Shown here in pieces: positions 53,361-63,300 of a stretch of DNA of 64,000 bases. The DNA comes from Muribaculaceae bacterium (GTDB taxonomy: Bacteria; Bacteroidota; Bacteroidia; Bacteroidales; Muribaculaceae): NCBI GenBank assembly GCA_017427945.1, contig JAFRRT010000033.1, positions 166,846 through 230,845 of the forward strand, given 5' to 3'. Each line of letters opens with the position of its first letter. The first letter of the stretch is position 1. A program made the translations under genes and the position numbers. The notes under the pieces are model-generated. The model was not told the DNA's origin. It saw only the letters and a program-made list of their open reading frames with translations, and did not search any database.

Positions 53361-54230
53361 ATGTTACTGGATTCTATCACTTGGACCGCGAGTCCCGAAC
53401 TGTTCAGTGCAGGGCCTGTCACCGTGCGGTGGTACGGCCTGATGTTCGCCATCGGTTTCCTGGTGGGCTATGAGATTGTGTACCGCATCTTCCGCCATGA
53501 GGGCGCCCGCGAGAGTTGGGTGGGCAGCCTCTTCGTCTATGTCGTGGTGGCCACCGTCGTGGGAGCACGCCTGGGACACGTCTTCTTCTATGACTGGGAG
53601 TACTACAGCCAGCACCTGGGCGACATCCCCAAAATCTGGGAAGGCGGGCTCGCCAGCCACGGCGGCACGCTGGGCATCATCATCGCCGTCTGGCTTTACA
53701 GCCGTCTGGTCACCCGCAAGCCTATACTGTGGACATTAGACCGCCTGGCAGTGCCCGTGGGACTGGTCGCCGCGCTCATCCGCATCGGCAACCTGATGAA
53801 CCACGAGATCTACGGCGGCGAGACCACGATGCCGTGGGGATTCCGCTTCGTGACCAACGTGGGTCAGTGGATGCAGGGCGCCGAACCCGTGTTCTCGGCT
53901 CCAAGCCATCCCACCCAGATCTATGAGGCCGCCTTCTACCTGCTGACCTTTGCCGTGTGCATGATTCTGTACTGGCGCTATCGGGCGCAAGAGCGGGAAG
54001 GCCTCATCTTGGGCGTGTTCATGCTGGGTATCTTTGTACCCCGCTTCTTCATCGAGTTCATCAAGAACGTGCAGGAACCGTGGGAGGTCGCCATGCGCAC
54101 CAACTGGGGCATCGACCAGGGTCAGTTGCTGAGCATCCCCTTCATCGTGCTGGGCATTTGGCTCATCATCAGGGCTATGCGCCGTCCGCGTGTGCCGCTG
54201 GAATATCCCGACCACTTTGCCGACGAATAA
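53361..54230 (+). CDS. lgt: Lgt, prolipoprotein diacylglyceryl transferase
   Basis: 289 residues from the ATG at 53361 (MLLDSITWTASPELFSAG). First enzyme of lipoprotein maturation; moves diacylglycerol to the lipobox Cys at the inner membrane. About seven membrane segments; conserved RWYGLMFAIGFLVGYEI at the N-terminus, GGLASHGGTLG and the signature region RIGNLMNHEIYGGETT. Essential for the many lipoproteins in this window, including the SusD proteins. Followed after 31 bp by a lipoprotein gene. Confidence 0.95.
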   Translation: MLLDSITWTASPELFSAGPVTVRWYGLMFAIGFLVGYEIVYRIFRHEGARESWVGSLFVYVVVATVVGARLGHVFFYDWEYYSQHLGDIPKIWEGGLASHGGTLGIIIAVWLYSRLVTRKPILWTLDRLAVPVGLVAALIRIGNLMNHEIYGGETTMPWGFRFVTNVGQWMQGAEPVFSAPSHPTQIYEAAFYLLTFAVCMILYWRYRAQEREGLILGVFMLGIFVPRFFIEFIKNVQEPWEVAMRTNWGIDQGQLLSIPFIVLGIWLIIRAMRRPRVPLEYPDHFADE

Positions 54231-54261
54231 CCCAAAGGAAAATAACCAAATCATATAAGTA

Positions 54262-55020
54262 ATGAGAATCACTCTCCGCTATTTCATCCTCGCGCTGGCA
54301 GCACTGCTGCTGTGCTGCTGCGCCAACAAAGACAAGATGGACAACGTAACTGACACCGCCCAGGCGCCTACCGTGATGGTCGACGACACCACGGTAACGG
54401 GCCTCATCGCCTATTATCCGCAATTCAGCCGCATCGACCTCGTGTGCGGGACCATGCCGACACAGCAGGACACCAACGTCATCTTCTGTGCCGAGGCGGC
54501 CTTCACCCACGAAATCCTCGATGAATTCGCCCACAGCAACATCGACGGCGACCATGTGAGCGCCGGCAAGCGCTACAAGGGAGCCAAGTGCGAGGACAAC
54601 AGCGGTGCCTTTGCTTGGTTCGGCGACACCACCTGGGAATTCATCAACGGAGAATACAGCGAACTGCTCGACAGCGTGGCGGCAGCCGGCGGCATGGGAT
54701 TCGGACAGGCCATCATCATCCACGATGGCGAGAGCATCCGCCCGCTGTGGCGTGAAAAATATGACGACAAGACCACCCACTACCGCGCCCTGTGCGAGAA
54801 AGACGGCCGCCTGTGCATCGTCGACAGCCGCGACGAGGTGAGTTATGAGAAATTTGTATCGCTGCTGGAGCAGTTCGCACCGCGCCATGCCCTGTACATG
54901 GACATGGGTGCCGGCTGGAACCACTCGTGGTGGCGCGACACGGCAGGCAAGGTGCACGAAATCCATCCCGTGGCCGAAAAATCGCGCTACTGCACCAACT
55001 GGATCACCTTCTACAAATAA
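54262..55020 (+). CDS. Hypothetical lipoprotein, possible phosphodiester-glycosidase-like
   Basis: 252 residues. Signal peptide with lipobox ALLLCCCANKD. The mature part has FCAEAAFTHEILDEF, GAFAWFGDTTWEFING, IVDSRDEVSYEKFVSLLEQF and ALYMDMGAGWNHSW. The arrangement, with a final MDMGxGWNxSW block, weakly resembles NAGPA-type phosphodiester glycosidases (where LDGGGSS is the usual motif), but I am not certain. Probably in an operon with lgt. Envelope location is the only firm inference. Confidence 0.65.
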   Translation: MRITLRYFILALAALLLCCCANKDKMDNVTDTAQAPTVMVDDTTVTGLIAYYPQFSRIDLVCGTMPTQQDTNVIFCAEAAFTHEILDEFAHSNIDGDHVSAGKRYKGAKCEDNSGAFAWFGDTTWEFINGEYSELLDSVAAAGGMGFGQAIIIHDGESIRPLWREKYDDKTTHYRALCEKDGRLCIVDSRDEVSYEKFVSLLEQFAPRHALYMDMGAGWNHSWWRDTAGKVHEIHPVAEKSRYCTNWITFYK

Positions 55021-55046
55021 AACAACAACCCGTTTAAAAAACAACA

Positions 55047-55091
55047 ACAAGTTATAAAAGGAAAACAAGAAGTACAACAAGTACAATTCTT
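55047..55091 (+). repeat. 9-bp tandem array (5 units, ACAAnnnnn type)
   Basis: ACAAGTTAT, AAAAGGAAA, ACAAGAAGT, ACAACAAGT, ACAATTCTT in 9-bp register. A partial inverted copy lies at 55212-55249, so the region can form a large outer hairpin. Confidence 0.6.
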
Positions 55092-55115
55092 TACGTTGGT
55101 AACGGATTTTTAAAA

Positions 55116-55177
55116 ACAACTATAACAACTTGAACAACAATAAATTAAAAAGTTGTCTGAGTTGTTATAGTTGTCTT
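55116..55177. repeat. Paired 9-bp arrays forming an inverted repeat
   Basis: ACAACTATA, ACAACTTGA, ACAACAATA (55116-55142) face AGTTGTCTG, AGTTGTTAT, AGTTGTCTT (55151-55177). Both arms keep a 9-bp register, and ACAACTATAACAACT (55116) pairs perfectly with AGTTGTTATAGTTGT (55160). Lies between convergent genes and could act as a terminator. Confidence 0.75.
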
Positions 55178-55211
55178 TATTGAATGCTCCGCACCAGACG
55201 GCATTGTTTTT

Positions 55212-55249
55212 ATTGTACTTCTTGTTTTTCCCTTTTCTTGTTTGTTGTC
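55212..55249 (-). repeat. Inverted partner of the 55047 array
   Basis: Reverse complement reads ACAACAAACAAGAAAAGGG then AAAAACAAGAAGTACAA, matching the array at 55047-55085 with small indels. It ends at the stop of the MscS gene. Confidence 0.55.
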
Positions 55250-57709
55250 CTACGGTTTGGGGTTGGCGGTGCGGATGTGGATGTCGCTCTGCGGGAAGGG
55301 TATCTCGATGCCGTGCTCGTTGAGCACGCTGTAGATGTTCTCCTTGATGCGGGCGATGTCGGCCACCTGTGACGCCACGCGCACCCACACGACAACCAGC
55401 AGGTCAACACTGCTCTCGCCGAAGTTCTGGAACAGCACCTGCACCCCCTTCTTGGGATCATAGCAGTCGAGGTGGCTGATGCGCTCGATAATCATCTCGC
55501 GCACGGCGTCGATTTTGCTGCCATAGGCCACACCGACGGTGATTTTGGCCATCTCGTAGCCGTGGTTGCGGGTCATGTTCTTGAAATTCTTGGTAAACAA
55601 CTGGCTGTTTAGGAAGGCGATGACCGAGCCGTCGACGGTCTCGACCAGCGTGCTCTGGTAGTTGATGTTGCTGACCTTGCCGCGCACGCCGTCACACTCG
55701 ATGACGTCGCCAATCTTGACACGGCCGTTCATCAGCGACAGGCCATAGAACAAGTTCTCGAGGGTGTCCTTCATCGCGAAACCGATACCGGTCGAGAGGC
55801 CCGTGAGGATGAACGTGATACCCGTGCGGCTGACTTGCAGCGTCACGAGCACGAAGTAGATGTAGATACCCCAACCGATGTACTTGATGATGTTCATCGA
55901 CAGGGTCACGGCCTTGGATGCGGCCTTGACCTTGGCCTTGGCATTCGGGTCGTCCTGGATAACGGTCTCGATGTCAATCTCTTCATCGTCGGCAACGTCG
56001 TTCTCGCGCTCATAGAGCGAAATGGCCCGTGACTCGGCACGGTTCTGCTTCCACAACTGGTAACCCTGGATAAACAGGTAGATGATGTAATGGAACACAA
56101 ACGCCAATGCCACGCAGAACAAGAGCCTGTCGAGCGAGAGCACGATGAGGCCGGGCTGGTCGACAAACTTGTAGCGGAAGATGCGTTCACACCACTGCGT
56201 GAGGTCAAACACCTGAGCGGCCCAGTAGATCGAGAGGGCAACGCTGAGGGTAGCGGCAATGGGGATAATCATCTTGTAGACCGCGTCATAGAACCACGTG
56301 CGCCTCACGTCGGCATCGGCAGGGATGTACTTGTTCTCATAGGAGTGCAGCAGGTCATAGATGACGGTGATGGTCTGAATCATTGTCAGCAGCATGATCC
56401 ACCAGATGAGCACCTGCACGCTCATGAGCGTGTAGCCCATCCACGACATCACACAGGACACAGCCATCACGATGAACGAGATCCACGAGTAGAACACGTC
56501 GCTGCGAGGAACGTCGCTGCTATGGCGACGGTTGGCAACCAATTGCCAGATCGTGCATCCCAGCAGCAGGATAGGGAAAACCAGATTGACGATGGTGCTG
56601 GGCAGGAACACGATGCGGAAGAAGAACACGACAAAGCCGATGACCAGCACGGGCACATAGAGTTTGGCGCCGCTCTTGACCGTGTTGCCGTCCAGGCGGA
56701 TGATGATCGACAGCATGATGACGGCGATGAGCCAGGCATACTCGCTCAAGAGTTTGGTGGCCATAATCATGAAATTCTGGTCGGTCAACACATTGCTGAT
56801 AATCAACGTGGCTATGCCAAACACCGCTGCTGCAGCACAGACGACGATACACGACCGCTTCTTGCGGAAGGACAGCGTGATGAACCGCTTGGGCACGGCA
56901 AAACGCATGATGAGCCAACTCAACAGCAGGGCACCCAGGATATAGATGGCCATGAAGATGAACAGGAAACCGATGATGCCGCCGCGCCACTCGCTGCGTG
57001 TCTTGCGAGCCGGCAGATACTTCTCGGAAAAGTCATCCTTGCTCGATTTCCAATTATAGCCAAAACGGCTCAGAATCTTGAAATAACTCTGACCGCCGTT
57101 GATAAACACGCTCTGGCGGATGCGCTCATACATGGCCAGGGCATGGTCGTTGAGTTTCTTGGCCTTGTCGGCGACAAACTGCCGCTGCTCGTGGTTGTCC
57201 TTCAACGTCGCGCGTGCCTTGCGGATGTCGCTCTCGATAACCTTGGCCAGGTTGATGCAACTGTCGCGGGTGGCCCGCATCTGGGGCGTGGTGAGTTGGC
57301 GGTCGGGGATGTTGTAGAGCGCGCGCACCAGGTTCTCGTATTGCGCGATCTGTTCGTCCTGCTGCTGCTCGAACTGCTTGAACGAACGTGTGCGCGACAG
57401 GCGGTCGTAGAGCGAAGTGGCCTGTCCGCAGGCATAGGCGAGGTCAAAGACGTTCTGGTCCTTCTGGCTATAGAGCATCAACTCGATGTTGTTGCACAGT
57501 TCCAGGTCCTTGGCAATGCTCTTCTGGAACTGCTTGTTGCGCTGCTCAAAGCGTGCCGCACGTTCCTTCTGCTCCTGGTGGGTTTGGGTGAGTTCTTCAC
57601 ACAGCACGCTCAGCGTCTGCTCCATGCTGCCCTCCTTGAGCACCGCGCCGGCAGGCAGTACCATAGCCAGCACCAGCAGCGTCAATAATATCTTTTTCAT
57701 CGTATTCAT
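55250..57709 (-). CDS. Large MscS-family mechanosensitive channel
   Basis: 819 residues from the ATG at 57709 (MNTMKKILLTLL; ATG at 57700 also possible). Signal peptide, then a long periplasmic helical region (about 25-245; TQTLSVLCEELTQTHQEQKE-like, Gln/Arg/Lys-rich coiled coil), about ten membrane segments, and a C-terminal MscS core: pore helix GLSTGIGFAMKDTLENLFYG, beta domain IGDVIECDGVRGKVSNIN and a C-terminal alpha/beta part ending at FPQSDIHI. Resembles the MscK/YbdG-type large channels that release solutes on osmotic down-shock. Own promoter just upstream. Confidence 0.92.
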   Translation of the reverse strand: MNTMKKILLTLLVLAMVLPAGAVLKEGSMEQTLSVLCEELTQTHQEQKERAARFEQRNKQFQKSIAKDLELCNNIELMLYSQKDQNVFDLAYACGQATSLYDRLSRTRSFKQFEQQQDEQIAQYENLVRALYNIPDRQLTTPQMRATRDSCINLAKVIESDIRKARATLKDNHEQRQFVADKAKKLNDHALAMYERIRQSVFINGGQSYFKILSRFGYNWKSSKDDFSEKYLPARKTRSEWRGGIIGFLFIFMAIYILGALLLSWLIMRFAVPKRFITLSFRKKRSCIVVCAAAAVFGIATLIISNVLTDQNFMIMATKLLSEYAWLIAVIMLSIIIRLDGNTVKSGAKLYVPVLVIGFVVFFFRIVFLPSTIVNLVFPILLLGCTIWQLVANRRHSSDVPRSDVFYSWISFIVMAVSCVMSWMGYTLMSVQVLIWWIMLLTMIQTITVIYDLLHSYENKYIPADADVRRTWFYDAVYKMIIPIAATLSVALSIYWAAQVFDLTQWCERIFRYKFVDQPGLIVLSLDRLLFCVALAFVFHYIIYLFIQGYQLWKQNRAESRAISLYERENDVADDEEIDIETVIQDDPNAKAKVKAASKAVTLSMNIIKYIGWGIYIYFVLVTLQVSRTGITFILTGLSTGIGFAMKDTLENLFYGLSLMNGRVKIGDVIECDGVRGKVSNINYQSTLVETVDGSVIAFLNSQLFTKNFKNMTRNHGYEMAKITVGVAYGSKIDAVREMIIERISHLDCYDPKKGVQVLFQNFGESSVDLLVVVWVRVASQVADIARIKENIYSVLNEHGIEIPFPQSDIHIRTANPKP

Positions 57710-57726
57710 GATTGGAATTGTGGCGG

Positions 57727-57757
57727 CAAAGATACGATTTTCCTTCAAATCTCCAAA
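57727..57757 (-). promoter_or_regulatory. Promoter of the MscS gene
   Basis: Minus strand TTTTG (57754-57757) and TATCTTTG (57727-57734), spacing 19 bp. Start near 57721, so the leader is only about 12-20 nt; this rules out the longer frame to 57799. Confidence 0.65.
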
Positions 57758-57764
57758 ATAGACG

Positions 57765-57803
57765 AAGGGTGGGCGACCCCTTGTTGCGGGAGCGCCCACC
57801 CTT
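57765..57803 (-). terminator. Terminator of pair D operon
   Basis: Perfect 11-bp stem AAGGGTGGGCG / CGCCCACCCTT (57765-57803), 39 bp after the lipoprotein stop on the minus strand, followed by CGTCTATTTTGG. Confidence 0.75.
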
Positions 57804-57842
57804 GCGGTGTGGATGATGTTCTGTTTAAGAACTTTCCGTCGA

Positions 57843-58634
57843 TTACGGCATGGTCAAGGTATCAACGAAGGTACCGAAACCACCAACGTCGGGAACATAA
57901 TGATACAGGATGAAGGTTACCTTCTTGCTAGCAGGATCATAGGTGCCAGCATAGCCATCGGCCGTATCATTTGCATCACCAATCAGCCAAACGGCACCAT
58001 AACTGCTGTGGATCCACGAAGGCTGGCCAGGAACAGTAACAGTGTTGTCGGCATTGATGGTGAAGTCAATGTTATAACCGTCCTGGAACAGACCCATCAT
58101 GCGATAGATGTTAGTTCCTTCGGCGTGCTTAATGGGCACATAGAATTCCTCTTCCCACCATTCAGGTGAACTATAGAAACCATCGCCCATATCAATCCAG
58201 TTATAGTCACACATCACATTGACCTTGGTAGAGAGAACCTGCTCGCCAAATTCAGTGTTAGCGGTAGCAGCATCTGCATCTGAAAGGCTCAAGGTACAAG
58301 TATACATCTTACCCTTCTGCATATTGGCAATCTCAACAATAGCATAGGCCATACCCTCACCATCGTTGAAGGTTACCTGGTTACTCTTGAGGGAAACACC
58401 TTCAGTAGCACCGCTGATAATAACATTAGCAGTGTAAGAGCCTTTGGTAGTAGCGCGGCCAATAGCCACAGGAACAGAAAGGCTCTCGGCCTCGGTCGTA
58501 GCACTCTGCGAAGCAGAAAGGAACGAGACGTTGGCAGCAGTAGGCTCATAGATGGCACCGATATTGTCCTGATCGCAACTGGTCAAACCGGCAGCAAGGA
58601 GTGCCAATCCTAAAATATATTTACCTAATTTCAT
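57843..58634 (-). CDS. SusCD-associated surface lipoprotein (pair D)
   Basis: 263 residues from the ATG at 58634 (MKLGKYILGLALLAAG). Lipobox GLTSCDQDN. Residues about 35-135 look like a Calx-beta/Ig-like beta sandwich (ESLSVPVAIGRATTKGSYTA); the C-terminal half is aromatic-rich (GDGFYSSPEWWEEEFYVPIK, WIHSSYGAVW), as often seen in surface glycan-binding proteins. Third gene after susC D and susD D, with 33 bp to susD. Function inferred from position only. Confidence 0.75.
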   Translation of the reverse strand: MKLGKYILGLALLAAGLTSCDQDNIGAIYEPTAANVSFLSASQSATTEAESLSVPVAIGRATTKGSYTANVIISGATEGVSLKSNQVTFNDGEGMAYAIVEIANMQKGKMYTCTLSLSDADAATANTEFGEQVLSTKVNVMCDYNWIDMGDGFYSSPEWWEEEFYVPIKHAEGTNIYRMMGLFQDGYNIDFTINADNTVTVPGQPSWIHSSYGAVWLIGDANDTADGYAGTYDPASKKVTFILYHYVPDVGGFGTFVDTLTMP

Positions 58635-58667
58635 AATATTCAATTAGTTAATGAGATTAAACAGTAT

Positions 58668-60221
58668 TTACTCAGGATAGTCACCAACGGGGTTCTGGTC
58701 CTTATTGATGTCCATGTTGATGTTGCCGTCAAACTCAGCCTGCGGAATGGTGAGTACCCACAGATAACTGGCAGGATCCTGCATGGCCTGGAGATGGGTG
58801 GGCAGCAGCAGGCCGCTGGGCCAACCGTAAGAATCGGGACGAACAAAGCCCTGGTGCAAGCGACGGATGGTGTAGATACGGCCATCCTCACCCCACAACT
58901 CGAGACGGCGCTGGATGAGGATTTCCTCGAGCAGCGAAGTGCCACCAGTTTCATCGGTAGTGATCGTGTGAATGCTGTTACCGGTCTTGGCGGTGTCGTA
59001 GTTGGAATCACGCTTGCTCATCAGTGCCATCAGGTACTGCTTGGCAGTAGCGTCGTCACCCTTGTGGCAAGCAGCCTCGGCAGCGTTGAGGTACATCTCC
59101 TCAACACGCATCCAGATGTAGTCACCTTCCCAGGTCTGCTCGTTGGAGAACTCAAACTTCTTCTGCAGATAGCTCTCGGCGGGATTCCACCATGCGCGAC
59201 GTGAGTCGGTAGCACTCATCTTGCCATACAGCCATGCAGAAATCTGCTTGGGAGCACGCTGACCGTAAGGAGCAGTACCGCTCATGTGGGTCATCAGCGA
59301 AGCATACATACCAGCCTGGTCGCTCACAATCTGAGCACCCCACATTACATTACCCTGGCCAACAGAGTTGATGAAGTTGGCCTTGTTGGGAGCAAATGCG
59401 CTGGCATCAACAGTCTGAATCTTCTTGCCACTGACGGCAATAGCATTCTTGGCAGCATCGAGGGCAGCATCCCACTTCTCCTCAACGAGGCAGATACGGG
59501 ACTTGATACCCAGAGCCACAGCATAACTCATGTGGCTGGGATGACGCTGAGCGGGCGACTTGGCGAGCAGTTCAAGGGCGTGGTCGATGTCGCTGTCAAT
59601 CTGAGCATAAACCTCACTGACTTTAGCGCGAGGCTGACCGGTCGTGGTGGTCATAGTGGGCTCATTGTAGATGGGCACACAAGGATCGTTGCTGAAGTTG
59701 TAGTTACGGGCAAAGGTCTGTGCCAGCATGAAGTAACTGTAGGCACGGATGGCATAAGCCTGACCGATTACATAGGCTACATCGGCCTCAGAGCCTTCCA
59801 TGGTCTCCTCAGCGGCAATGATGTAGTTGGCATTGGCAATCCAGGTGTAGTAAGCCATCCACAGGTCATAACTGCGCCATGAACTGGAGGTGAAACGTCC
59901 CTTTACATTATAGGCTGCGTCAAACCAGAACCAGCCCGAACCCTGGGCACCCATGATAAAGTCATCACCCATCACCTCGGCCATCAGGTTATAGGCACTG
60001 ATACCAAAGCACTGGTGGGTGTTGCCGGTGGTGGACCAACCGGCAGTGTACATCGAGCGGTAGATACCGTTCAGAGGGATTAACGCCTTGGTAGCATCGC
60101 TCATGAAGGTTGCTCCCGACATGGAGTCGGTGGGCTGGGTCTCCAGCAATTCGCTGTCGCAGGAGGTCAGGCAAGCCACACCAAACAGTCCAATCAACAA
60201 ATATTTAAATATCTTTTTCAT
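58668..60221 (-). CDS. SusD/RagB outer-membrane lipoprotein (pair D)
   Basis: 517 residues. Signal peptide MKKIFKYLLIGLFGVACL with lipobox CLTSCDSELLETQPTD. Classical SusD features: DATKALIPLNGIYRSMYTAG, AYAIRAYSYFMLAQTFARNY, WMRVEEMYLNAAEAACHKGD and LEEILIQRRLELWGEDGRIY. Unlike pairs A-C, its signal peptide and leader are different, and the gap to susC D is 135 nt and filled with 7-bp repeats. Ligand unknown. Confidence 0.95.
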   Translation of the reverse strand: MKKIFKYLLIGLFGVACLTSCDSELLETQPTDSMSGATFMSDATKALIPLNGIYRSMYTAGWSTTGNTHQCFGISAYNLMAEVMGDDFIMGAQGSGWFWFDAAYNVKGRFTSSSWRSYDLWMAYYTWIANANYIIAAEETMEGSEADVAYVIGQAYAIRAYSYFMLAQTFARNYNFSNDPCVPIYNEPTMTTTTGQPRAKVSEVYAQIDSDIDHALELLAKSPAQRHPSHMSYAVALGIKSRICLVEEKWDAALDAAKNAIAVSGKKIQTVDASAFAPNKANFINSVGQGNVMWGAQIVSDQAGMYASLMTHMSGTAPYGQRAPKQISAWLYGKMSATDSRRAWWNPAESYLQKKFEFSNEQTWEGDYIWMRVEEMYLNAAEAACHKGDDATAKQYLMALMSKRDSNYDTAKTGNSIHTITTDETGGTSLLEEILIQRRLELWGEDGRIYTIRRLHQGFVRPDSYGWPSGLLLPTHLQAMQDPASYLWVLTIPQAEFDGNINMDINKDQNPVGDYPE

Positions 60222-60238
60222 GTTTATATCGTTGTTTT

Positions 60239-60273
60239 TAAGTTGTAAGTTTTAAGTTGTAAGTTTTAAGTAT
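60239..60273 (+). repeat. 7-bp tandem array (5 units, TAAGTTk)
   Basis: TAAGTTG, TAAGTTT, TAAGTTG, TAAGTTT, TAAGTAT in strict register. Its inverted partner is at 60317-60351. Confidence 0.8.
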
Positions 60274-60316
60274 GAATAGTATCGCCTGAAATGAATTGTC
60301 AATTGAGGTAATATTT

Positions 60317-60351
60317 CTTAAAACTAAAAACTTGAAACTTAAAACTTGAAT
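60317..60351 (+). repeat. 7-bp tandem array (5 units, CTTrAAA)
   Basis: CTTAAAA, CTAAAAA, CTTGAAA, CTTAAAA, CTTGAAT, 5 bp before the susC D stop. Inverted relative to the array at 60239, so the susC-susD spacer of this operon can fold into a long A-U hairpin. Confidence 0.8.
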
Positions 60352-60356
60352 TAATC

Positions 60357-63300
60357 TTACTTAACGATGATTTCGCAAATCGAAACACGGTTCCAGCTCA
60401 ATTCGTCAAACATGTTGCTGATACCCTGGCCAGCGGCGTTGATGCGGTTGGCTGCGATACCATACTTCTTGACGAGCATATCCTTCACGCTGGCGGCACG
60501 GCCGTTAGCGAGCTTGATGTTCACATCTTCCTTACCCTCGGGAGAAGCATAACCCTTGATCACGCAGGTAGCCTCGGGATGGCTCTTCAGGTAAGCAGCA
60601 ACGCGCTCTACATTGGCACGCTGGTCAGCGGTGATAGCGGTACCACTCTTGGGGAAGTGAACCAGGATGTTCATGTACTGCTTGCTGTTGTCTACCACCT
60701 TGGGAGCAACATTCTTGGCAGCGTTCAGGTCGTTGCGACAGTTGGCCAGTGCGCGGTTAGCGGCATCCAGGTCACCCTGCAGCTGAGCAAGACGGCTGTT
60801 AGCGTCGGCAGCGGCACCCTGAGCGTCGGCCAGCTGAGCGCGCAGGTCATTGATCTGGCTGTTCAGCAGATTGACATTGGCAGCGGGAGCGGCAGCTGCG
60901 TAGCTCTTACCGAAGTTCAGCTCGATACCTACGGTGTAGGTCTTGTTGGGGCTGTAGTCATAGTCGGTACCACCAGAGAAGTTGTACTGGGGATCCATAC
61001 CGTCGAGGTGTGTCCACAGGGCCAGGTTATCAACCGAACCGAAGATGCGGGCACCGGTCATACCCAACTTGCTTACCCAGTTAGCGGGCAGAGCGTAAGC
61101 CAGGGTGATGTTCTTGATAGCGAAGTAACTAGCATCGATCAGGAAACGGTCGGTGTTAGCAATCGACTCGGCGATGGTCGAGCGGGGAACGTCGGTCACG
61201 TCACCGGGCTTCTGCCAACGGCGCATCATGTTCTTGTTCCAGGTCGAGCTCAGGTACCACAGGTTCATATCGCTCTGGTACAGGCCGTCAAATACCTTAC
61301 CACCCAGTGAATAGGTAGTCAGCACGCTCAGGGTCAGACCCTTCCAAGAGAAGTCAGTTCCAAGAGAACCAAAGATGTCCGGCTGACGGCTACCCTGGTA
61401 GTACTTGCAGGTGTTAGCAAGGGAGTAGCTGTCGGTGATGTACTCACTGCCAGGAACCATGTTACCGTCATCGTCCTTCTCATAAGCCCAGTACAGTGAG
61501 TGACCGTTCGACGGGTCAACACCAGCGCTCTTAGCCATATAATAGGTGTAGATGGGCATACCTTCCTTGATCACGCGTACGCCGCTGATCAACTCGGGAG
61601 CCTCGTCGGTCAACTTGATGACTTTGTTCTTGTTGTGGGTAGCCATTGCGGTGATGTTCCACTCAAAGTCGGCAGTGCGGACGGGGGTGATGCGAATCGA
61701 ACCCTCGACACCACGGTTGCGCATGTCGCCCACATTGTCCATGAAGCCGGTGAAACCGGTCGACAATGCCATGGGACGGTTGAGCAGCATGTTCTTGGTC
61801 AGACGGTTGTAGAAGTCAACGTTCAACTGCAAGCGGTGGTTGAACAGGATAGCGTCAAAGCCTGCATTGAAGTTCTGGCTCTTCTCCCAAGATACCTTCT
61901 GGTTCTCGAGCGAAGAAATCAAAGCACCAATGTTGGTAGCATTGCTGTAAGACAGGTCATAGAGTGACTGCCAAGCGTAGTAGGTCTGGAGCATATCGTT
62001 ACCCTGCTCACCGTAACTGGCCTTTACAGACAGGTTGTTTACCCAACCCACGTTCTGCATGAACTTCTCACCTGATACACGCCAGTTGGCACCGACACTC
62101 CAGAAGGTACCCTTGTTGTGGTCGGGGTGGAAGCGCGACGACTTGTCCTGACGCAGCGAACCGCTCAGGAAGTAGCGACCGGCGAAGTTATAGTTGATAC
62201 GACCCAGGTAGGAGTCGATGCGGTACTTGTCGCTGTAGGAGTCAGCCTCCAGCAGGGTGGTGGCGGGACGCAACTCGTAGATACCGTCAACGAGGTTGGT
62301 CTTGCCGGCTACCAGATAACTGTATTCATAGGCATACCACTCGTGACCCAGCAACAGGCCGATGGTGTGGTCACCGAAACTGCGGTCCCAAGTCAACAAC
62401 TGGTTGAAGGTGTAACTCTGGGTGCGGCGATTGTACTTCTCAAGCAGACCACCGGCGCTAGCCTGGTTACCGTGCTGAGAGTTCATATAGTTGGTGTTGT
62501 TGCGGTTCACATAGTCCATGCTGAAGTTCACAGCCAACTTGATGCCCTGACGCCAGCCATACTTGGCCAGGTCGCTACCCAGTACAAGACCGGTGCGCAG
62601 ACCAGCAACATCACGCTTAGCCCATGCCTTATCGAGCATCAGCATACCGAGTGACGAGAAGTCGGTCATCGAACCGGGACGGGTGCCGTAAGGAGTGGCC
62701 TCACCCCAGTCATACTGCACATTGCCTTCGGCATCATTAACAGTGTTACCGTTGATGTCCTTCAGGTAAACGGGCAGCAGCGGGTTGATGAACTGTGCGG
62801 TGTACCAGGGGTTACTGGTGCTGGTACCGTCATAGTCACTGAAGTTCTGCATGGCGTGAGCCAACGAAACATTGATGTTGGCACCCAACCAGTCAGTGAT
62901 TTGGCTGGTGATATTGGCACGGCCAGTGTAACGCTCATAGTTGGTGGTCTTCAGGATACCATCCTCATTCAGGTAACCCAGCGACATCATGTACTGTGCA
63001 TGCTCGCTACCACCGGTCACCTGCAACTGGTGCTCGTGACGGAAGGCGTTGTTGCGGATTACGCTGTCATACCAGTCCTCGTTCCATGCGCTGTTGGCAT
63101 CGGCACGAACTTGACCGGTAGCGGGGTCAATAAGGGTTTCCCAAGTGTAGTTCTTGAAGGGATTGTACTGCTCGCCACCGAGTTGACCGCTCAGGCTGGC
63201 ACGGGCGATAGCCTCAGCATCGCTCCAACTATTACCGTTGTCGAGAGCCTCGTTGCGCAGGGCCTCGTAAACCAACTGTACAAACTCCTTCTGATCAACG

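Noticed and set aside
56090-57688. 532-residue open frame on the plus strand
   Set aside because: It is the exact antisense of the MscS gene, has low-complexity His/Asp/Gln-rich composition and no start signals; a product of codon bias.
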